NCBI GenBank assembly: GCA_900553405.1
Contig: USDF01000009.1
Coordinates: 1-36,828 of the forward strand
Direction of reading: 5' to 3'
DNA length: 36,828 nt
Origin: an uncultured Clostridium sp.
Lineage (GTDB): Bacteria > Bacillota > Clostridia > TANB77 > CAG-508
Each line of letters begins with the position of its first letter. The stretch's first letter is position 1. The notes beneath the pieces were generated by a model. The model saw only the letters and a list, made by a program, of their open reading frames with translations, had not been told where the DNA came from and ran no database searches. This document shows positions 32,260 through 36,828 of the stretch, one piece after another. The translations under genes and the position numbers were made by a program.

Positions 32260-34140
32260 ATGAAATATAATGCAGGAAAATATGATATAGCAGTAATTGG
32301 AGCAGGACATGCAGGTTGCGAAGCAGCACTAGCTTGTGCAAGAATGGGTATGAAGACATTAATGTTTTCTATTAGTTTGGAAGCTGTCGCTAATATGCCT
32401 TGTAATCCACACATAGGAGGAAGTTCTAAGGGTCATTTAGTAAGAGAGATAGATTGCCTTGGGGGAGAAATGGGGAAAAACATCGACAAAACTTATACTC
32501 AATTGCGTATGTTGAACACTTCTAAAGGACCAGCAGTTTATTCTTTAAGAGCCCAAGCAGATAGAAAAAGATATCAAGAAGAAATGAAGCATACATTAGA
32601 AAAGCAAGAAAATTTATATATTAAACAAGCTGAAATAGTAGATTTTACAGTAGAAAATGGAAAGGTAAAGTCTATAGAAACAAACATAGGAGCAATATAT
32701 GATGTAGATTGTATTATTGTAGCAACAGGTACATATTTAAAAGGAAAAATATTCATAGGAGAAGTTTCTTTTGAAAGTGGACCAGATGGAGTATTCCCAG
32801 CAAATAAATTATCAGAGGCTTTAAAAAGAGAAGGGGTAGAATTAGTTAGATTTAAAACAGGTACTCCTGCAAGAATAAATAAGAATAGTATAGATTTTTC
32901 AAAAATGGAAATACAAGAGGGAGACAAGCATCCAGAGGCATTTTCTTTTGAAGATAAAATAGATGATAGTGTAGAGCAATTACCATGTTATTTAACATAT
33001 ACAAATGCAAAAACTCATGAGATAATACGTAAAAATTTACATCGTTCACCTTTATATGGTGGAGAAATTGTGGGAACAGGACCTAGATATTGCCCATCTA
33101 TAGAAGATAAAGTAGTTCGTTTTGCAGATAAAGAAAGACATCAAATATTTGTAGAGCCAATAGGAAGAAATACAGACGAAATGTATATTCAAGGAATGAG
33201 TTCATCTCTTCCAGAAGATGTGCAAATAGCAATGTATAGAACTCTTCCAGGGCTAGAACATGCAGAGTTTACAAGACCTGCATATGCAATAGAATATGAT
33301 TGTATTAATCCTGCTGATTTAAAATTATCTTTAGAATATAAGAAAATAGACGGATTATTCTTTGCAGGACAAACAAATGGAACATCAGGATATGAAGAAG
33401 CAGCTTGCCAAGGATTAATGGCAGGAATAAATGCAAGTTTAAAATTAAAAGGAAAAGATCCAGTAATATTAGATAGAACTCAGGGATATATAGGTGTTTT
33501 AATTGATGATATTGTAACAAAAGGGACAAATGAACCATACAGAATGATGACTTCCAGAGCAGAATATAGGCTTTTATTAAGACAAGATAACGCAGATTTA
33601 AGATTGCTAGAAATAGGTTATAAAGTAGGTCTTGTATCTGAAGAAAGATATCAAAAGTTTTTAAAGAAAAAGAAGAGTATTGAAGATGAAATTGCAAGGG
33701 TAAGAGCTACAATTATAAGACCAACTAAAGAAGTAAATGAATTTTTGAAAAAATATAATTCTTCAGAACTTACTACAGGAGCAAGTTTAGCAGATTTAGT
33801 AAAAAGAACAGAATTAACTTATGAAGGATTAAAAGAAATAGATCCTAATAGACCAGAATTAGCAGAACAAGTAGAAAAAGAAGTTGGAATAGAGTTAAAA
33901 TATGAGGGATATATTAAATTACAAGCAGAACAAGTAGAAAAATTTAAAAAATTAGAGCAAAAGTTATTACCAGAAGATATAAATTATGAAGATATTAAAG
34001 GTTTAAGACTAGAAGCTAGACAAAAATTGAATAAAATAAGACCAAATTCTGTAGGACAAGCATCTAGAATTTCAGGAGTATCTCCTGCAGATATATCTGT
34101 ACTTCTAATTTATTTAGAAACTTACAATAAAGTAAAATAA
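32260..34140 (+). CDS. mnmG: tRNA uridine-5-carboxymethylaminomethyl synthase MnmG (GidA)
   Basis: 626 aa. The N-terminal FAD motif VIGAGHAGCEAALA, PCNPHIGGSSKGHLVREIDC, GPRYCPSIEDK and SGYEEAACQGLMAGINA are family signatures; the C-terminal helical domain is complete (ISGVSPADISVLLIYLE). It acts with MnmE on the tRNA wobble base. AAAGGAG RBS. Confidence 0.98.
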   Translation: MKYNAGKYDIAVIGAGHAGCEAALACARMGMKTLMFSISLEAVANMPCNPHIGGSSKGHLVREIDCLGGEMGKNIDKTYTQLRMLNTSKGPAVYSLRAQADRKRYQEEMKHTLEKQENLYIKQAEIVDFTVENGKVKSIETNIGAIYDVDCIIVATGTYLKGKIFIGEVSFESGPDGVFPANKLSEALKREGVELVRFKTGTPARINKNSIDFSKMEIQEGDKHPEAFSFEDKIDDSVEQLPCYLTYTNAKTHEIIRKNLHRSPLYGGEIVGTGPRYCPSIEDKVVRFADKERHQIFVEPIGRNTDEMYIQGMSSSLPEDVQIAMYRTLPGLEHAEFTRPAYAIEYDCINPADLKLSLEYKKIDGLFFAGQTNGTSGYEEAACQGLMAGINASLKLKGKDPVILDRTQGYIGVLIDDIVTKGTNEPYRMMTSRAEYRLLLRQDNADLRLLEIGYKVGLVSEERYQKFLKKKKSIEDEIARVRATIIRPTKEVNEFLKKYNSSELTTGASLADLVKRTELTYEGLKEIDPNRPELAEQVEKEVGIELKYEGYIKLQAEQVEKFKKLEQKLLPEDINYEDIKGLRLEARQKLNKIRPNSVGQASRISGVSPADISVLLIYLETYNKVK

Positions 34141-34180
34141 TCTTAAAAAAGCCTATTTTAAGCATATATAAGGAGGAAAT

Positions 34181-34897
34181 ATGGAATTTGAAATATTTTC
34201 AGAAGAATTAGAAATTAAAGCAAAGCAAATAGAAATAGAATTAACAAAAGAACAAATAGAAAAATATTATAATTATATGAATTTGTTACTAGAATGGAAC
34301 GAAAAAATAAATTTAACAGCAATAATAGAACCAAGAGAAATAATATTAAAACATTTTGTAGATTCTTTAACAATTGCTAAATATATTAAAGATGATGAAA
34401 AATTGATAGATGTAGGTACAGGAGCAGGTTTCCCTGGAATACCATTATCTATAGTAAAAGAAAATACAGATATAGTGTTATTAGATTCTTTAAATAAGAG
34501 AATAAATTTTTTAGAAGAAGTAAAAGAAAATTTAAAATTAGAAAATATAACAACAATACACGGCAGAGCTGAAGAATTTGGAAAAAATAAAAATGAAAGA
34601 GAAAAATATGATATTGCAACGTCAAGAGCTGTTGCATCTTTAAATATATTGTTAGAATATTTACTTCCTTTAGTAAAGGTAGGAGGTAGAGCTATATGTA
34701 TGAAAGGATCTAATATAGAAGAGATAGAAAATGCGAAAAATGCTTTAGAAATATTAGGTGGAAAAATAGAAAAAATAGAAGAAATTACTCTTCCAAATAG
34801 TGATATAAAAAGAAATATTATTATAGTAAAAAAAGTAAAAAATACACCTTCAAAATATCCTAGAAAGCCTGGAACTCCAAGCAAAGAACCAATTTAA
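34181..34897 (+). CDS. rsmG: 16S rRNA (G527) methyltransferase RsmG
   Basis: 238 aa. Class I methyltransferase with the SAM motif DVGTGAGFPGIPLSIV, the N-terminal NL-EWNEKINLTAI, and SRAVASLNILLEYLLPLVK. The C-terminus has the basic RKPGTPSKEPI tail. It follows mnmG as in most Firmicutes. AGGAGG RBS. Confidence 0.97.
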   Translation: MEFEIFSEELEIKAKQIEIELTKEQIEKYYNYMNLLLEWNEKINLTAIIEPREIILKHFVDSLTIAKYIKDDEKLIDVGTGAGFPGIPLSIVKENTDIVLLDSLNKRINFLEEVKENLKLENITTIHGRAEEFGKNKNEREKYDIATSRAVASLNILLEYLLPLVKVGGRAICMKGSNIEEIENAKNALEILGGKIEKIEEITLPNSDIKRNIIIVKKVKNTPSKYPRKPGTPSKEPI

Positions 34898-34931
34898 AAA
34901 TGTTTAGTAAATTATAAGAAAAAATTATATG

Positions 34932-34972
34932 AAAAAGTCAACAAATATTGTAATATTTATTGACTTTTTTTG
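34932..34972. terminator. Terminator after rsmG
   Basis: 10-bp stem AAAAAGTCAA/TTGACTTTTT (34932-34941 with 34960-34969) with a partly paired loop and T tracts on both strands. The descending arm overlaps the -35 element of the parA promoter. Confidence 0.8.
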
Positions 34973-34988
34973 TATATTTTTATATTAT
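34960..34988 (+). promoter_or_regulatory. Promoter of parA-parB
   Basis: -35 TTGACT (34960-34965), 17-bp spacer and -10 TATTAT (34983-34988), about 30 bp before the start. Confidence 0.6.
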
Positions 34989-35018
34989 TAATGTGTTAGA
35001 AAAATGGAGGTAATATCA

Positions 35019-35804
35019 GTGGGAAAAGTAATATCAATTGCAAATCAAAAAGGTGGAGTAGGAAAGACTACAACAGCAGTAAATTTAAGTACAATATTAG
35101 CTAAAAAAGGGAAAAAAGTATTAATGATAGATACTGACCCACAAGGAAATGGAACAAGTGGATTAGGTATAGATAAAAATGTTAATTTTTCTGTATATGA
35201 TGTTATTATAAATGATGTAGAAATAGAAAATACAATTCAAACTACAATGGTAAAAAATTTGGAAGTATGTCCATCTAATATAAACCTTGCAGGAGCTGAA
35301 GTAGAACTTGTTTCAATGATGTCTAGAGAATACAGATTAAAGGAAAAAGTAGATAGTCAAAAAGACAAATATGATTATATTATAATAGATTGTCCACCAT
35401 CTTTAGGACTAATTACATTAAATGCTTTTACAGCATCAGATAGTGTGCTAATTCCTGTGCAATGTGAGTATTACGCACTAGAAGGACTAGGTCAACTTAT
35501 AAATACTATAAATTTAGTTAAAAAACACTTAAATAAGGATTTAGAAGTTGAAGGAGCTTTACTTACTATGTTTGACATTAGGACAAACTTATCAAATCAA
35601 GTAGTAAAAGAAGTTAATAAATATTTTGAAAACAAAGTGTATAAAACAGTTATACCAAGAAATGTAAGACTTAGTGAAGCACCAAGCTATGGTATGCCAA
35701 TATCAGTATATGATCCGAAATCTAAAGGAGCAAAATCTTACGATAAATTTGTAAAAGAATTTTTAAAGAAAAATGAAGAAGAAGCTAAAAGGAAGGGAGA
35801 ATAA
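35019..35804 (+). CDS. parA: Chromosome segregation ATPase ParA (Soj)
   Basis: 261 aa from GTG 35019, with TGGAGGT 7 nt upstream; the ATG at 35004 overlaps that RBS and would add VIS residues not usual in the family. The deviant Walker A KGGVGKTT follows the first strand, then DTDPQGN and the Walker B IIIDCPPSLG. It cycles on the nucleoid and moves ParB-bound origins. Confidence 0.96.
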   Translation: MGKVISIANQKGGVGKTTTAVNLSTILAKKGKKVLMIDTDPQGNGTSGLGIDKNVNFSVYDVIINDVEIENTIQTTMVKNLEVCPSNINLAGAEVELVSMMSREYRLKEKVDSQKDKYDYIIIDCPPSLGLITLNAFTASDSVLIPVQCEYYALEGLGQLINTINLVKKHLNKDLEVEGALLTMFDIRTNLSNQVVKEVNKYFENKVYKTVIPRNVRLSEAPSYGMPISVYDPKSKGAKSYDKFVKEFLKKNEEEAKRKGE

Positions 35805-35806
35805 AA

Positions 35807-36682
35807 ATGGCTAAAAATACAGGATTAGGAAAAGGTTTAGATGCATTATTTAGTGATAAAACAGTTATAGAAGATATAAAAAAAGAAGAAGTAAAAGATG
35901 GAGAGAGAATTGAAAAAATTAAAATAATAGATATCGAGCCAAATAGAAATCAACCAAGAAGAAATTTTGATATGGAAGCAATAGAAGAACTTGCTGAATC
36001 TATTAAAATATATGGAGTTATTCAACCTATTATTGTTAATAAAAAAGATGGATATTATGAAATAGTTGCAGGTGAAAGAAGATGGAGAGCATCAAAAAAA
36101 GCAGGACTTACAGAAATTCCATGTATAATTAGAAATGATGATGAGAGAAAGACAAAAGAAATAGCATTAATAGAAAATATACAAAGAGAAGATTTAAATC
36201 CAATTGAAAAAGCAAAAGGATTTAAACAATTGATAGACGAATATGGATTAAAACAACAAGAATTGGCAGATATAATGGGAATGAATAGAAGTACAGTTAC
36301 AAACTGCTTACGTATTTTAAATTTGGATCCAAGAGTTATAGATTTAGCATTAGAAGGAAAATTAACAGAAGGACATTGCCGTTCATTACTTGGTTTTGAA
36401 GATCCAGAACAACAATATAAAATGGCATTAAAAATAATAGAAACAGGACAAACAGTAAGAGATATAGAAAGAAGCCTAAAAAACAAGAAAAATGTTAGTA
36501 AAAATACAAAAGAAGATAGAAAAAAATATGAAGCAATTTATAGAGACATAGAAGATAGATTCCAAGGTTTCTTTGGAACAAAAGTAAAAATAGATGCTAA
36601 AAAAAGAAGTGGAAGAATAATAATTAATTATTCTAATAATGAAGATCTAGAAAGAATGTTAGATTTAATAAACAGAGATTAA
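35807..36682 (+). CDS. parB: Chromosome partitioning protein ParB (Spo0J)
   Basis: 291 aa. N-terminal GLGKGLDALF (ParA-contact peptide), the CTPase/ParB box (NRNQPRR, then GERRWRA), a helix-turn-helix (QQELADIMGMNRSTVTNCLR) and a C-terminal dimerisation domain with basic residues. It lies 2 nt after parA. It binds parS sites near oriC; no full parS is visible in this window. Confidence 0.97.
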   Translation: MAKNTGLGKGLDALFSDKTVIEDIKKEEVKDGERIEKIKIIDIEPNRNQPRRNFDMEAIEELAESIKIYGVIQPIIVNKKDGYYEIVAGERRWRASKKAGLTEIPCIIRNDDERKTKEIALIENIQREDLNPIEKAKGFKQLIDEYGLKQQELADIMGMNRSTVTNCLRILNLDPRVIDLALEGKLTEGHCRSLLGFEDPEQQYKMALKIIETGQTVRDIERSLKNKKNVSKNTKEDRKKYEAIYRDIEDRFQGFFGTKVKIDAKKRSGRIIINYSNNEDLERMLDLINRD

Positions 36683-36743
36683 AATAAAAAAATGCGAAAA
36701 ATAATGAAAGTAAAACTAAAAAATGTTTCACATTTATAAATAG

Positions 36744-36775
36744 ACCTTAACAAAAATGTTAAGGTTTATTTTTTT
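36744..36775 (+). terminator. Terminator after parB
   Basis: 9-bp perfect stem ACCTTAACA/TGTTAAGGT (36744-36752 with 36757-36765), 4-A loop, then TTATTTTTTT. Confidence 0.88.
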
Positions 36776-36780
36776 AACTT

Positions 36781-36828
36781 TAGGGGTAAACCACGGGTTA
36801 TACCCGTGGTACCGGAAAGCTTATAGCG
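36781..36828. repeat. GC-rich hairpin at the window edge, possible mobile-element end
   Basis: 9-bp perfect stem (36790-36798 with 36802-36810, 3-nt loop) in a segment far more GC-rich than its surroundings, reading on to the end of the window. Compact imperfect hairpins of this type occur at the ends of IS200/IS605-type elements and in their guide RNAs. The element body, if any, is outside the window. Confidence 0.35.

Noticed and set aside
31741..32414. Minus-strand open frames in the mnmE-mnmG spacer and mnmG start
   Set aside because: They lack RBSs, are low complexity or run through the hairpin repeats, and overlap well-supported genes.
32105..36740. TGTTTCAC half-sites (near 32108 and 36724) that look like parS
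   Set aside because: parS is a 16-bp palindrome (TGTTTCACGTGAAACA). Only the left half is present at both places, so they cannot be called ParB sites.
1..36828. CRISPR arrays
   Set aside because: No regularly spaced repeats of 23-40 bp with unique spacers are seen anywhere.

Overview
The window is the replication-origin region of a very AT-rich Firmicutes chromosome. The gene set and order (rpmH, rnpA, yidD, yidC, khpB/jag, mnmE, mnmG, rsmG, parA, parB running right; dnaA, dnaN, recF, remB, gyrB, gyrA running left) are those of Bacilli and Clostridia. The lack of yaaA between dnaN and recF, the DnaD/DnaI-like loader pair near the origin and the extreme AT content fit an uncultured gut Clostridia lineage; that placement is inference from style, not a search.

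Layout. 1-5.4 kb: a VanW/G5 cell-wall protein, an XRE/S24-like regulator, a CBM25/53-like protein, a FabG-like reductase, an HNH protein, four tRNA genes and a DUF1858 protein. The tRNA-Thr(UGU) gene is interrupted by a 237-nt group I intron between positions 36 and 37. 5.5-9.2 kb: a plus-strand type IV secretion (T4SS) operon (small membrane protein, VirD4-like coupling ATPase, VirB2-like pilin, VirB6-like channel, PrgI/VirB3-like protein). 9.3-11.3 kb: DnaD-like and DnaI/DnaC-like helicase-loading proteins. 11.3-14.0 kb: gyrA with a small downstream gene. 14.1-20.6 kb lies between gyrA and gyrB, which are usually neighbours: DUF2442 and DUF4160 proteins, a 241-aa unknown, a CpaE-like ATPase, a VirB4 ATPase in two genes, and an M14 peptidase. 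20.7-21.2 kb holds no gene but carries a structured RNA candidate of about 455 nt closed by a 17-bp helix. 21.2-27.4 kb: gyrB, remB, recF, dnaN, oriC, dnaA. 27.7-36.7 kb: the rpmH-to-parB core operons.

oriC lies between dnaN and dnaA. It shows a cluster of near-consensus DnaA boxes, then six DnaA-trio repeats and an AT-rich stretch. dnaA carries an apparent +1 frameshift in the linker between domains I and III.

How the parts work together: DnaA opens oriC, the DnaD/DnaI pair probably loads the helicase, DnaN and gyrase support replication, and ParA/ParB segregate the origin. The T4SS has both motor ATPases, pilin, inner-membrane channel and coupling protein, but no relaxase, integrase or visible oriT. 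It may be a domesticated or decayed conjugation machine that became fixed at the origin. The points most worth a second look are this relaxase-less T4SS split across the gyrase genes, the structured RNA next to gyrB, the tRNA-Thr group I intron, and the dnaA frameshift.
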